64,000 nt of DNA. Origin: Loxodes magnus (Eukaryota; Ciliophora; Karyorelictea; Loxodida; Loxodidae). The position numbers were made by a program, and so were the translations under genes. Under the pieces are notes generated by a model. The model was given only the letters and a program-made list of their open reading frames with translations. It did not search any database and was not told where the DNA came from. The stretch spans positions 1 to 64,000 of the forward strand of contig CAMPDV010002339.1 in assembly GCA_946699065.1 (NCBI GenBank), written 5' to 3'. This document shows, in pieces, positions 14,401-26,590 of the stretch (the first letter of the stretch is position 1; each line of letters opens with the position of its first letter).

Positions 14401-17400
14401 GTTAAATTGAATCAAACTATATTATAAAGGGAAATTTAATTGATATAACAGGTAAACAGTTTAACTTAACTAATTGCTTCATTTATAATAACGAAGCTTT
14501 AAGTGGAGCAATGATTGACATAAAATTCACTTAAACAATAATAAATAGTTCTTAATTTTAAGGAAATAAAGGATAGAATGGTGGCTCAATACAATCTTAC
14601 ACTTCAGACTATTAAATTATTAATTGCTAGTTCAAAGATAACTTAGCTTAAAGTTAAGGAGGAGTGATAGACGCCAATAAAGATAAAATTTAAATTTATA
14701 ATAGTTTATTTGAAGATAACCTATCTTTTTAAGGAGGAACCTTCTAATTTTTCTAAGTAGATGTACAAATTTAGAATATAACAGGCTTTAATAATTACGC
14801 AGCTTTTGGTGGATTTACCTATTGTGAATAATCAAAAATAATACTTACAAATTCATAATTTTATAATAATTCAGCATTAGAAGGAGCAGTTATCTACATG
14901 TTTATATCAAGAGTTGAGATGGATTTAATCAATTTTTATGATAATTGAGCAAAACTCAAAGGTGGTGTTATTTTTCTTGATATGTAAAGCCAATTAATTC
15001 TTACAAACTCAGAAGTTACCGAATGCTTAGCAGATGAAGGATCCTTTATATTCGCTTAAAATGGTATATTTTAATTAGACAACATATCAATTCATGAAAA
15101 TTAAGCATATAAAACAGGAATTATTAATCTTTGGAATTCAAATGGGGAATGCTAAATTACAAAATCATCTATATATAAAAATAAAGGGAAAGCTTCTATT
15201 TATGTGTACTAGAGTCTCTTAAGCATTAACCAAATATCATTTGCCAGCAACTCTGCAGATGACTTAACACCTGGAATTTTCATTCATAACTCTGAAATTC
15301 TCATAAGTGATTCTATTTTTAATGATCAAGAGTCACAAAAAGGAGTTTTTATATATAGTGAATATTAATCTAAAATATAAATTTTAAATTCTAAGTTTCG
15401 AAATGAAAAAGGAAAGAAAGGAGGAGCTTTATACGTGTTTCAATCAGAAGCTGTAATAAGTAATACCAGTTTCAGTAATATAATAGTCAATTTAAATGAT
15501 GGTACTATTTATGCTTAGTAATCCAACTTAAGTATCTTAAATTCTATTTTTAACAATATAATATCTTAATAATAAGGAGGCTCAGTTGTTTTTATGATAT
15601 AGTCAAATATGACAATGAAATAATGTATTTTGACTAACTATTATAGTACAGCAATAGCTATTTAATAAAATAGTGCATTAACTTTAACTCTTACAACATT
15701 TAGAAATGGACAAAGCAAAAATTTTCCTGGTTCAGCTGTTTATTCATAAAACTCATAATTGGATATGTTTAATTGTACTTGTGATAATTAGATATCCTAA
15801 ATAGGTTCTTGCTTTGCAATAGTAAATGATGAAGTATTTTATAAATATTTAATCTAATATAATCATTTTGAGAATGTTACAGCTTTATAATAAGGAGGTG
15901 TAGGATACTGCTATAATGCTAATATCACCTTTTTATATAATAACTTTGTAAGCAATAAAATTGAAAGAGGAGAGTAATCTACTCTAAAAGGAGGAGCTTT
16001 AAGATTGATATGTGATAATAAATAAATTTGTGACTATAGAATAGAAAGGAATTTCTTTATTAATAACTCTATTTAAAGTACCAATAGTGAAGGAGGAGCT
16101 ATTTCATTTTAAGGAACTATACCTACTTTCATTCCTGATATAGAAAGTTAAGAAATTTGCCTCTATTTCAAAAATAATTCAGCTTTCTATGGAAATCATT
16201 TTGCTTCATTTGCATATACTCTTAGTAATACTAATACGATAGATGCATTAGATCATTGTACAAACACCAAAATATAAAGATAACTAGATTCATAGTTACC
16301 TGGTTTTCCTATAACTGAGCATTTATTTTATATAATAGATATTTAAGGTTAGCTAGTTAGAACTGATAACATCTCTTAAGCATCTATTAATTCCAATAAC
16401 AGTGATTCAGAGTTATCAGGAAAAACTAAAGTATAAGCTGAACTTGGTGTGTTTGATTTCAAGGATATAATAATAAAGGCAGAACCAAAAACTAATATTA
16501 GCTTATATATAGAAACCAATGCCATTGATATTGATACTTTACCTTTTAACTTAAAGTTTATCAATAAATTTAATATGGAAGTATACATTTAGAAATGCTT
16601 ATAAGGATAAATACTTATAGAGGGTAATTCATGCTATAATTGTCTTTATGGATAATATTCCTTTAACTAAAGCAATCTGAAATGCAAAGAATGTATTGCT
16701 GGTTCGACATGTTATGGAAGTGATTTGATTGGACCTAAAAAAGGATTTTGAAGAAAAAGTTTTGAAACAGATAATATTCATGAATGTCCTAATAGCAAAG
16801 CATGTAAAGGAACTACTGTAAATGATAGTTTTGTGGATATTTATTTATAAACCACTGATTAGTAAAATAGAGAAGATCTCAAGAAAGGAATTAATTGAAA
16901 AGGAGAATGTGCTGAAGGTTATAAAGGTGTTATGTGTGACGTTTGCGAGAAAGATTGAACAAAAAATGATATAAATGAGTGTCAAAAATGTTTAAGTAAA
17001 AGATGATCTATCTTACTTGGTACTTTTACTATAACAATATTCATCATTTTCGTTATATACTTAGTTGTTCAAACTCTTAAATCAGCAGAAAAGTAAGAGT
17101 CTTACTATGGGGTCTATTTAAAAGTACTAACTAACTATTTCTAATTTTCTTCTTTAATTTAGAAATTTTAGTTCAATTGATCAAATGTACTTAAAAGCTA
17201 CTTTGAAGCAAATTAAAGAATAACGGCATAGACTTCTAATATATTGAAAATAGATTGTTTATTTTAAGAAGGAGAAGAGTTTTATTATAGCAAAGTATTG
17301 AGCATTTTGATGTTACCTTTAATAATTTTAGTAATATCCCTTGTATTAGTGAGTGTATACTCTTGCATAAAATATAAAAAGTTTAATAATTCTATCTTTA

Positions 17401-19439
17401 TAACTATAATGAGTGTTTCCTACTTCCAAATTTGTACTAATTTAACCTCTACTATTTTTAGTGTTTTTAGTTGCTATAAGATAGAAGATGACTATTACGT
17501 TCTAAACTCTTATACTGATATATAATGTTGAAAGGGAAGGCATATAAAGTTTGTCTTAATATTTGGTTTACCTTCACTACTTCTGTATGCGTTTTTTGTT
17601 CCTTTTAACGTTTTTATTTACTTATATAGGAAGAGAAAAATAATAAAATCCTACTAAATAAAGTCTTAGTTTGGGTTTCTAACAATAGGGTACAAAGAGA
17701 ATTTCTACTACTGAGAAATATTCAAAATTTACTAGAAATTTTAAATTTCCTTTATTTTTATTTTTCTATAGAAGAATACTATAATTTTCTAGTTCTGATG
17801 CTTAATTCTTGTACTGCTGGTGTTTATTTATCTGTAGAGGTAAAATAATGCTTATATAAAAGAAGAGCTTAATAAACTAGAAGCTATTTACTTATATGTA
17901 TCAGCATTTACACTATATATAGGTATCTATTTTGATTCTGGATAAAGATACTTAATTATTGATATCGCTTCTTTTATACTACTAGTTGCTGCTAATGTAT
18001 ACTTCATTCTTGTCTGGATATACTACTTTATACTTCTCTTTGGAAGTCAATACTATAGAAAATATCTCAAAACATGCTTTTGCTTTATCTGCTTTTAATA
18101 AAAGTTAGATTTAATGGAAACTATTAATTAATGGGAAAAGTAAGAAGGAAATTATCTTAGAGACTAATAGAGTAAATGAAGGAAATGCTAAAATAAGATT
18201 TCCTCAATATTAAGAAGAAAAAGGATAAAGATCTTCAATGATAAAGAAGAAGTTTAATTTTATAACCTAAACTAAGAAAATAAGCATACCAAAAAACTAA
18301 CCCTTCATTTTAAGTAGAAAGAAGATATAACTATCTTAAAATAAATGGACTTATCATATTTAATCAGCATTGGCTTATATGAACTCTATAACTAAAACTC
18401 TAGAAACTTCATATTAACGCAAACAGAATATTGAAATTAAAGAATTAAGTGATTCTTATAAATATCAAGCTAAATTTAAAATAATCCAAGTAATATTATT
18501 ACTAATTAAAATAGTCATCAAGAAGAAATTTAAACCTAAAACTATTCAAATCAGACATAATAATCCTATTAATCAAATAATAGTTCATTTGGATAATAAA
18601 TATAGTCTTAGATTTAGTTAGAATCAAAATTATACAGTCATAAAAGATTGAAAAAGGCAAGCAAAATAAATCAAAAATAAGCAAGTTTAAGTAACCGTAA
18701 GTTTAATAAAGTTTTTATAAAAAAGACAGCTGATTTAAAGACAATTGCGGAAACTCTTGAAGAAACTTAATAGTAAAATGAAGTGTATAATTCTTAGCAA
18801 GCTGATTTAGCATTAGAATAATCTTAATGCGAAATCTAAGTTTAAGATGAAAAGAAATGCGAAGAAAGAATAGCTAGTAATAAAAGTATAGATGTAGCAG
18901 AAAGAAATGGTGTTGAATAACATACTCTTATTAAAATAATTTAATAATCTTAATTTATATCTTAATAAATTAATAAAAAAGTTAAAGTATGTCTAAAAAA
19001 AGAGATTCATAGTATGAAAAAAATGAAATATTTAATTTTCTAATATTATAAGCAAATAAGAACATTTCTAGTTAAAATTTATAAAGAAAGCACATAGAAT
19101 CTCTAAATAGAAAGAATGATAAATAGGATAAGAATAGAGTATAATAGAATATATGCTCTAAATTTAGGCTATTTATTAGAGAAATTTTTTATTGATGAAA
19201 AGTTGATAAAAAACACAGAATATAAAAAATTAAATATAAGAGTAAAAAAATAGTAAGAAAAAGTTTAATAAAAATTAAAAAAAAATTAAAAGGTAAAGAA
19301 AGTATAAAAAATGATTTAAATTAAAGAAAGTAAAATAAATAAAACTTTATTGATTGAAAATAATAATAAAGAGTAGAATAAGAAATAAACCATTTAATTA
19401 TTCGCAAATTTAGCGATTTTTAAATCGTTTATACAATGA
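11499..19439 (+). CDS. Giant beta-helix-repeat, Cys-rich, multi-pass membrane protein
   Basis: An uninterrupted frame of about 2,646 codons. Residues 1-26 are a signal peptide (MEVNPLTFLFILIALNLFS). Cys81-Cys91 form a CLKCKNC box. Residues ~180-1640 hold dozens of repeats like NSSFxxNxAxxGGxIY, the pectin-lyase-fold pattern common in ciliate surface proteins. At ~1705-1740 (CYNCLYGQYSF...CKECIAGSTCYG), with GFWRK and CPNSKAC following, and at ~1805-1832 (GYKGVMCDVCEKDW) are extracellular Cys-rich boxes. About seven hydrophobic membrane segments follow from residue 1837 to ~2190, then a Q/N/K-rich cytoplasmic tail. Twelve in-frame TGAs lie between 12090 and 18434, nearly all in tryptophan contexts (GFWRK, KRWSILLG, YYWEIFK, EYWNQR), and the frame never shifts. 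TGG is also used a few times. The next in-frame TGA, at 19437, is my tentative end; the true 3' end could lie anywhere after ~18.7 kb. Start chosen by the signal peptide and by conservation with the leftward paralogue. Confidence 0.85.
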
Positions 19440-20314
19440 AGAAATTTAAAAAAGAAAGAACTTAAGAATTTATAGTTCAAAGAAAAGAAAAAGTAAATTG
19501 AAAGTAAGTTAAAAGATGTAAATAGAAATTTGATAAAAGATAACGTAATACTTTGAAAATTTAAAAAGGAAAAAATTTATAAAATAAATCAAAAAATGTA
19601 AAAGGCGATAAAGTTTTATCTTATTATTTTTCATTATACAGAATATTTAGGAAGGATATAAATATTTAAATATGTAAATTTAGCATGATTAAAGAATGAT
19701 ATTTAAAGTATAAAAAGAAATAAAAAGTTGAATTAAAGATAAAGTTGTAAAATATTTCAGTTTCATAAAGATAATTAAAAGTTAAATGTTAGTAGATGTT
19801 CTATGATTTAAAAAGAAAAAATGTTAAATATTTACAGTTTAAATTATCGTAGATATTCAAGAAAAGGAATAAGAAAGCTATACAAAAGCAAATTATGGAA
19901 TTATAGTGGTAAGTAATTTCAAACATAAGAAAAGAGAGTTTAGAAATTAGCGTATAATATTAAAATTAAATATGTAAGGAGTAATAAACAATATTAAAAA
20001 TAAAAAGTTTATAAATATTTATTTGCTCAGCGTTTAATAAAATTTAAGAAGATAAAAAACTCCAAAGTATTTTAATATATGAAAAGATTAATGATTAGAA
20101 AGAAAGCTATATGAACTTAGAGAAAATCCTCTTTTCAATCCTTGTACATTTTTATGAGAAATATTAGATATTTTAAAATTTGAATATAAAGTATAATAAA
20201 GAATTGATTGATTAACTTTTTTAATATTAGCTTTCTTAGAGTGAAATAATAATAAAGTTAAAATAGTAATAGTAAATACTTTAAAAGCATTTAATATTTA
20301 GTAAGTATTATCAA
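19440..20314. other. Purine-rich AT spacer downstream of giant gene
   Basis: A-rich sequence that stays readable in the giant gene's frame if TGA is sense, but in-frame TGA frequency rises to background (about five in 260 codons) and the translation is only Lys/Asn/Ile/Gln-rich. Most likely non-coding 3' flank, though a C-terminal extension cannot be excluded. Confidence 0.4.
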
Positions 20315-20327
20315 TTAATCATCTTAA
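20315..20327. repeat. Target-site duplication, left copy (13 bp)
   Basis: TTAATCATCTTAA here and TTAATAATCTTAA at 21225-21237 match at 12 of 13 positions and bracket the zinc-knuckle ORF with its (ATT)n tail, as expected for a retroposed insert. Confidence 0.5.
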
Positions 20328-21224
20328 AGAAAAAAAAAGATGTCAGGTTTATAGAAAGGTTTCTTCTCTAAAAACACCAAAATAGAAGAAGCAGCAAAGA
20401 CAGAGGAGGAGAAGTAGCTAACGTAATCCATACAAATGGAGAAAACTTGTAAGCCCAAAACAGAAGTACGTAAGTATGAATTGTAATAAGTGATACCGTA
20501 AACATATGAAGAAGTTGAAATTACTTAGGAACCAATTATTGGTAAAGCTCGTAAAACAGGTTAAAGATAAAATCCATGGTAAGAAGAAAATAGAAAACTT
20601 AAGGACTTGGTTAACGAGCTCAATAAGTAAATAAAGGAACTGAAAATTTCAACTGAAAGAGAAGCTTAAGGAATGTGGAATTTGATTCGAGAATAACAAA
20701 ATATTACATAACGACTATAATAACAAATATAAGTCCTTATTGGGTAACAATAAACCTTTGTAACGTAACCGTCACGAATAATTAACCCTGATTTAATGGA
20801 GCTGGAACTCCCTATTGTTCCTCCATAACTGCCAGCAAAATTATTACCACTTAGAAAAAAATGTTATAAATGCGGCAGTCAAAAACATCTTTATCGATAG
20901 TGCAAAATTTTTCAAATGCAACAAAGATAATATAGGTAAAAATAAGAAGCCAAAAAATAAGCATATTTTTAAGAGTAAGAGAGATTTCGAAGAAATGAAA
21001 AAGCTAGAATACAGAGAATCTTTTGCAATAGCAACAAAAGGTTGTATAAAATCAAGAGTATAAATATATGGGATAGTTTTCAAAGTAATGCCAGACCTTA
21101 ATTTTAAAGTTGGAAGGAAAACCAATTCAAAAATCCATCTATAAATAGAAAGGATGTAAAAAATACAGGGGATAGGATTTCCTCCTGAAACTTTTTCTAA
21201 CATTTTACATTATTATTATTATTA
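20328..21224 (+). mobile_element. Short retroposon encoding only a CCHC (gag/ORF1-like) protein
   Basis: About 0.9 kb of sequence visibly richer in G+C than its surroundings. It begins with a poly-A run directly before the ATG and ends in ACATTATTATTATTATTATT, an (ATT)n tail. It is bracketed by a near-perfect 13-bp direct repeat. The only gene is the coiled-coil/CCHC ORF at 20340. No reverse transcriptase or endonuclease is present, so it would depend on enzymes supplied elsewhere. The insert ends about 90 bp from a convergent tRNA-Gly gene. It belongs to the same family as the inserts at 30.1-30.9 kb and 34.02-34.97 kb. Confidence 0.6.
20340..21188 (+). CDS. Coiled-coil zinc-knuckle protein (gag/ORF1-like)
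   Basis: Open for 282 codons with UAR=Gln to a TGA at 21186-21188. N-terminal motif SGLQKGFFS, a charged heptad-rich coiled coil at residues ~85-140 (ENRKLKDLVNELNKQIKEL), then a CCHC zinc knuckle CYKCGSQKHLYRQC starting at Cys175 (CX2CX4HX4C), followed by a basic Gln/Lys-rich tail with LYKIKS. This is the layout of a nucleic-acid-binding gag or LINE ORF1 chaperone. Four Trp codons are TGG and none is TGA, unlike the neighbouring host genes, which fits a mobile or recently arrived sequence. The ATG lies 12 bp into the insert. Close relatives: the minus-strand ORFs at 34.1-34.96 kb (CFCCGSVWHFYRKC) and 30.1-30.9 kb (CYLCKSRSHTCKRC). The ORF is intact; function is inferred from the motif only. 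Confidence 0.8.
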
Positions 21225-21237
21225 TTAATAATCTTAA
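21225..21237. repeat. Target-site duplication, right copy (13 bp)
   Basis: TTAATAATCTTAA, partner of 20315-20327 with one mismatch, directly after the (ATT)n tail of the insert. Confidence 0.5.
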
Positions 21238-21306
21238 TTATGTAGATTATAGTCGTTTAATACCATACTATTATATCCATATTCTCATTTTTATTCCTTT
21301 ATAATC

Positions 21307-21310
21307 AAAA
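21307..21310 (-). terminator. RNA polymerase III terminator for tRNA-Gly
   Basis: A run of four T on the minus strand two bases past the tRNA discriminator, the usual Pol III stop signal. Confidence 0.6.
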
Positions 21311-21311
21311 G

Positions 21312-21383
21312 TGCGCTATCCGGGACTCGAACCCGGGTCAACTGCTTGGAAGGCAGTTATCCTAACCACTAGACTAATAGCGC
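21312..21383 (-). tRNA. tRNA-Gly (anticodon UCC)
   Basis: A 72-nt cloverleaf can be folded. The acceptor stem GCGCTAT pairs with ATAGCGC, followed by discriminator A. The anticodon arm ACTGC-CTTCCAA-GCAGT carries anticodon TCC, reading GGA. The T arm is CCGGG-TTCGAGT-CCCGG. The internal B box is GGTTCGAGTCC (plus positions 21323-21333). No intron. CCA is not encoded, as usual for a eukaryotic nuclear tRNA. It converges with the zinc-knuckle retroposon and lies 3' of the TPR-kinase gene on the same strand. Confidence 0.95.
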
Positions 21384-21772
21384 CTTAATAAACAATAAAT
21401 CAAAAGCTTTTAAACCAAATTTAAGGAGAAATAATAAGGAAATTTAAGTAATAGATAATTACCAGTTTATAATGGACATGCTTATATGCATAATAATAAC
21501 AAAAAGAAGTAATTAATAAATCATTTAATCAAATATTTGTTTAAATACAAAATTGAATAATTTTGCTTATAAAGTCTTGTTTAAACTGATCCTTTAATTA
21601 TATAATCAAAAATTGTTTCTTAGTTTCTAGCAAATTAACTGATTTGTAAATTTCTAATACTTAAAGCATTTTTGATATTAAAGTAATCTTAGTTAAGTAT
21701 GAATAAATAAGTAATATAAGACTTAGTAATAAAATTTTAAGCTAAAATGTTTTAGTTTTTAACTCTTTCTCT

Positions 21773-23574
21773 TCACTTCTCTTATAATAATGATGTAGGT
21801 TAATGACTTATATCTGCATGTGGATTTCACTTTAATATTATATGTTCTAACTAACTTATAAAAGTATCTATGTCTGGTCTTATATTCTCGTCGAAAGCTA
21901 AACATCTGTAGATAAATCAACTAATAAAGCTTCTTGCTATATTTCGTTTTAAAACCTAGGTATCATTTTATCGATATAGATTATTTACTTTAACTAAGAA
22001 TCTAGAATTGGATAAAGAAGTTCTTCGTTGAATATTTCTACTCTTATACAACCTAAAGATCAGATATCACTTTTTTTACTCACTTTCTTTTCAAATTATT
22101 CAGGAGCCATTCATTGATGTTCACCTTTCTATTCTACTGTTCTTAATCAGTTATCTTTATTAAATAATCCAAGAGTTAGTATTTTAGGAGAATCTTAATC
22201 ATCTAACAGAATATTAAGAGATTTGATTTCTTTATGAATTAAGTTTCTAGCGTGAATAGCCTTCAAACCTTCTGCTATTTAACTTAGTAAGTTAAGTTTC
22301 TTATAATATCTAGAATGGCAGTTTTAGAATAGCTACTTTGTCTAAATAATTTAGAATAAACTTCCTTTATTCTAAAAATCAGTTAAAAGAGCGAATTCTT
22401 AAGTATCGATAGCAAATCCTATAAGTTTTTAAACTCTTAAGCTATTTATTAGCAGTAGTTCTTTACATTCAAATCAGAACTAATCTATTATTTTATCGTT
22501 CTATTAGTTAAATACTTTAAATCCATACATGAATCCTTAGATACATAATAGATAAGTAGTTCCGAAATCATCACAAGCAAATTTTTACAATTCCCCTAAA
22601 AATTCATTGTTAGGAACCAAATCTCTATATTTCCATATTCTTACTTCACAACTACTATCTACTTGCTATAGGAACTTCCTTATTTCTTCTTCTGTTATTT
22701 TGCTCTTGACTTAGTTTACTTCACTTTTAATTTTTGTTTAGGGAATTTCTAATTCAGGATTTAGTTGTCTTGCTTTGCTGAAACATTCTAGTGCTTCTTA
22801 TTCCTTGTTTAAAGCTTAAAGACAAAGTCCTTTATCATAAAAAGCATTTGAGTACTTAGGATCTAGTTAGATAACTTAGTTGAAGCATTAGATAGCTTCA
22901 AGATGATTTCCTAATTTAAAAAGAGAAAAACCTTTGAGTTTGAAATGATCTGGTAGAGTGGGATTAAGTTTGATGGCTTAATTAAGACTTTCAATGGCTT
23001 CATTGTATTTTTCTAGCTTAATAAATATTGCTCCTTTATTAAAGTGAGCATCTACTAATCTAGGATCCAGCTTCGTAGCTACATTTAAACTCTATATCGC
23101 CTCGAAATTCTTTCCTAATTATCCCAGCAAAGTTCCTTTGTTATAGTGAGCTGCCACTAAATTATCATCTAATTAGAGAGCTATATCATAGTTCTATATG
23201 GCTTCGTTACATTTTCCTATTTGTTTCAGTAATGATCCTTTATTCAAATAAGTAGATACCATTTTAGGATCTAGTTTGAGAGCTACATTGTAGCTCTATA
23301 TTGCTTCATCATATTTTCCTAGCATCTTCAGGACAACTCCTTTATTACAATGAGCAACCCCATCATTAGGATTTAAATTAAGAGCTAAATCATAACTCTA
23401 GATTGCTTCATCATATTTCCCTAGTGTTTTCAATGCAACTCCTTTATAAGTATGAGCAGCAGCATATTTGGGATCTAGCTTGATAACTATATTAAATTAC
23501 TCGATAGCCTTATGATAATTAGCTTCCTTCATAAATTTTAATGCTATTCTGTTATATTAAGTAGCTTGAGACAT
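21773..23574 (-). CDS. TPR protein fused to a pseudokinase domain
   Basis: The ATG at 23574 opens a frame of about eight 34-residue TPR units (NKGxxLxxLGKYxEAIxxYxxALxLDP) over residues 1-~300, followed by a kinase-like domain. Kinase landmarks: YGFKVF (the VAIK-type Lys), FECKE (helix C Glu), LIHKEIKSLN where HRD is replaced by HKE, ILTLGLF in place of the DFG motif, then WMAPE and SDIWSLGC. Loss of both catalytic Asp residues predicts a pseudokinase. Four in-frame TGAs are at 22474, 22147, 22111 and 22060; the last two encode the W of WMAPE and the highly conserved W of DIWSLG. A single frameshift near 21985-22000 is needed to reach the C lobe (CLAFDENIRPDI), after which the frame ends at TAA (21800) or TGA (21773). 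Probably a scaffold or signalling protein; TPRs bind partner peptides. Confidence 0.75.
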
Positions 23575-25826
23575 TTTATATAATGATAACTAATAATTAA
23601 TATTAATTTAAGTTTAGTAGTTACTAATATAATGCTTATATTAGTTTTTGATTCTAAGTAATTAATACCTTTATTCTACTTTTTATTTATTTACTTTACT
23701 CTTTAGCTTCTTTATTTGTACTTATAGACCTTTAATAGTTTTTATTAATGTATTATTGCTTTTAATGTATAATTAGTATTATTTATAATAGAAGTAATAA
23801 AGAGTTTACTGTTGCTAGTAGATAGTTACTAATAATCAAATATTTGCTTATTTATACAATTATAACTATTAGCTATTTAGTATATGTAACTATTTTATTG
23901 TTTCTTTAATTATTATTTCTTTATTCTTTTTTACCATTTACCCTGTTTTTTAAGCTAGTTCCTTTAATTTCTGACTAATATTAATAATTTAGTATAGTTA
24001 TAACTTTAGTTTACTTATCAATCAAATATTTTTACTATTTATTTGTTTTTAAGAGTTTTTAGTAATTTCATTTATTATAAAAGTTGCCTTCCTTATACAC
24101 TTGTAACTTTAATAATACCTCATTTTTCATTTTCCTGCTAATATACAATAAAATATAGTAGATTATTATTTAATATAGATATTTCATCTGATAAACCAAA
24201 CTTAAATTCCTTAATCTTTAAATTACTATCTACTAAGTAACTATCCTATTGAAACCTTTTAAATAAAAGACTAATTAAGTAATCTAAATTTATTTATTTA
24301 GCTTAAAAAAATGAAAAGTAATTAGCTTTACTTAATACTGGAATAGCTTAATTATAATGATGCTAATTATAGACTATATCTAAATTAAGGCTTATAATAG
24401 GAAATATTTATAATAATTAGCTAAAACTAAATAATTTTATTACTATACAGCTAGTATTGCTTAGTCATCTATTTATATCCCTATAAGGATATCTTTTAAT
24501 GATTTACATAATTTATAGATATTAATGATGTTTATTTGACTAATTAATTTAGCATAATACTTCTGAATAAGTTAGGAAATATTCTAAAGTTTTAGCATAT
24601 AAATAATTATAAATATACCTAAGTATTTATATGATAATCAATTCTGTAATAGTCAGCTATTTAAATTCACTAAGTTTACTTTATGATTTTCTACTTCTTT
24701 AACTTTCAATGATGTTATTCAGATTGTTTTAATATCGTAAGTATTATTGATTATTAAACTGAAACTATCATTATAATTTATTTTAAGCTTTAGAAAAGTT
24801 GTATTGTAAAAGGCTTTTTGAAACTGAGTTTATCTATTTAATCAGATGTTAGAATACATACACTTAACTTGTCATTTTGTAAATTATTTCTTCAATTAAG
24901 TGGAAAAATTACAGATCAGGTGATTCTCACCTAGCTTCTCTTAATTAAGTATATTAATATCACTCTACAAGCATTTTCGTTACCTATCTTTTTTATATAA
25001 TTTCAGAACAGATCTGCTTACATTTCTTATCTTTTCTTATTATTATATAAAAGAATCCATTTAAGGCTCCAAATAATATCATTCATAGGTTTTTAATTTA
25101 CTGTTACTAATATCTTAAAATGAGAAACAACTACTTGTACTAATCATGCTATCTGAACTTCGATTTTAAGATTATTTTACCTAAATATTTTAAGCTAGCA
25201 TATAATTTATCTATCTGCTCAATTGAGTAATTCCAACATAGGACTAAGAATGTTAAATGTGATATTTCAAGTGAGATGAATGAAGTAGAGCCAATGATGT
25301 TAGAGACAACTTTATTATTTCTCCTGAGAGATAAAAGATAAATATGAGAAGAAAAATAATTAATGAATTCCACATTCATAAAGAATGCTATAAGGTGCTG
25401 TAATGTTAAGAAGATTACATTGATTAGGATTTTAATTAGTTAACTGTTCTTATATATCTCCTTTCTTTTCTTTAGACTAATAAGAACTTAAATTATTAAT
25501 AAAAGCTTTTTCAATTAAGTAATGAAAAGCATAGGAACTTATTATGATTTAGTTAGTTAAAATATAAATATTTTATTTTACTATATGCAGGGAAATGATA
25601 AATTATAGAAAGAAAATAGTAAAATAAGTATTCTAAAGTAAGTTACTTAAAAGTATATTATATGATATCTAGTTTAAAGTATCTTATTAATAATCTAGGC
25701 TTAAATATTAACACTATCACTAAATTTTATTATATTAATAAAATAGCTTCTAAGAAATAACAGAACTTTGAACAAAATATTTAAGCAGGAAAATTCTCTA
25801 AAAAATAAAAAAGCGAAATAATTACA
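23575..25826. other. AT-rich spacer with weak coding traces
   Basis: Upstream of the TPR-pseudokinase gene; its promoter should lie in the first few hundred bases. Between 24400 and 25400 the minus strand reads in shifting frames with LRR-like phrases (ISHLTFLVLCWN, TTFLKLKINYN) that are too broken to call a gene. Otherwise nothing recognisable. Confidence 0.4.
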
Positions 25827-26590
25827 ATGAGTGAAAGTGAGAAATATGATTGATATGACGAACATTAACCACTTGGAAATCCAGAATTAAAAAAACTTCC
25901 GACACAAACTCAAATAGAAAATATTATCTAAGTCATTAAAAGAGTTTATGTTCAAAAATAGATACCTCACTGATAAAGTAGAAAAATTAGAAAGACTAAT
26001 AACGTCTTTACTTGAGAAACAATATTAATCAGCATAAGAAATAGAAAACAAATTGGAACAAATAATTCTTTAAATTTAATAATAAATTCAGGTAACGCGA
26101 TTTTCGTTTTAACAGAATTAATCAGATCCTATGGAAATAGAAAATGAAGCCTCAAATTAAAATAAATAGTAAACATTATTTTAAAATAACTAGTAAATTT
26201 AAATTAAATAAGTGTTACAGGAATAATAGTTTAAAAGAAGAATAAAATGTTACGTGTACAATAAATAACACCAATGAAAATATTGTCACTAACTAAGCGA
26301 AATTTAAAGAAGGAATAAATAAGATATTTTAAAAAAACTATTTAGGATATATCCAACATAAAGCGGGAAAATTTAAAGAACAAATTCTTTAATTCAAATC
26401 TTAATCCTTGGAGAAATAATTAGGAACGCTACATGCAAGATCAAAATTATTCAGAATATTAAAGGATGGTGTACTAATGAAGTGCTACACCGCCTAAGTA
26501 AGCCTAGTAGGAATTCATGAAAATCTAATGGAGACAAGCTGATAGAATAGGTCAGATGGCTGACTACTAAGACTTTAACAAAGCTTTTTA
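25827..26590 (+). pseudogene. Decayed coiled-coil zinc-knuckle (gag/ORF1-like) ORF
   Basis: Starts MSESEKYDWYDEHQP (TGA as W) and shifts frame near 25930. It then reads as a coiled coil (DKVEKLERLITSLLEKQ), the phrase SDPMEIENEAS, and a degraded knuckle CYVYNKQHQWKYC in which one Cys is Tyr and the spacing is one short. The phrase DPMEIE resembles MDIEAKDP in the gag-like ORF at 33.4-34.0 kb and places it in that family. At least one frameshift and the damaged zinc ligand make it a likely fossil. No flanking duplication was found. Confidence 0.5.

Noticed and set aside
11499..19439. Interpretation of the giant gene as a pseudogene because of many TGAs
   Set aside because: No frameshift over more than 2,300 codons and TGAs confined to Trp-like contexts; a decayed gene would show random stops and indels.
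20844..21203. 119-codon minus-strand ORF
   Set aside because: Antisense of the intact coiled-coil/CCHC ORF at 20340-21188.
24400..25400. LRR-like gene on the minus strand
   Set aside because: Phrases resemble LRRs but change frame repeatedly and no repeat period could be followed.
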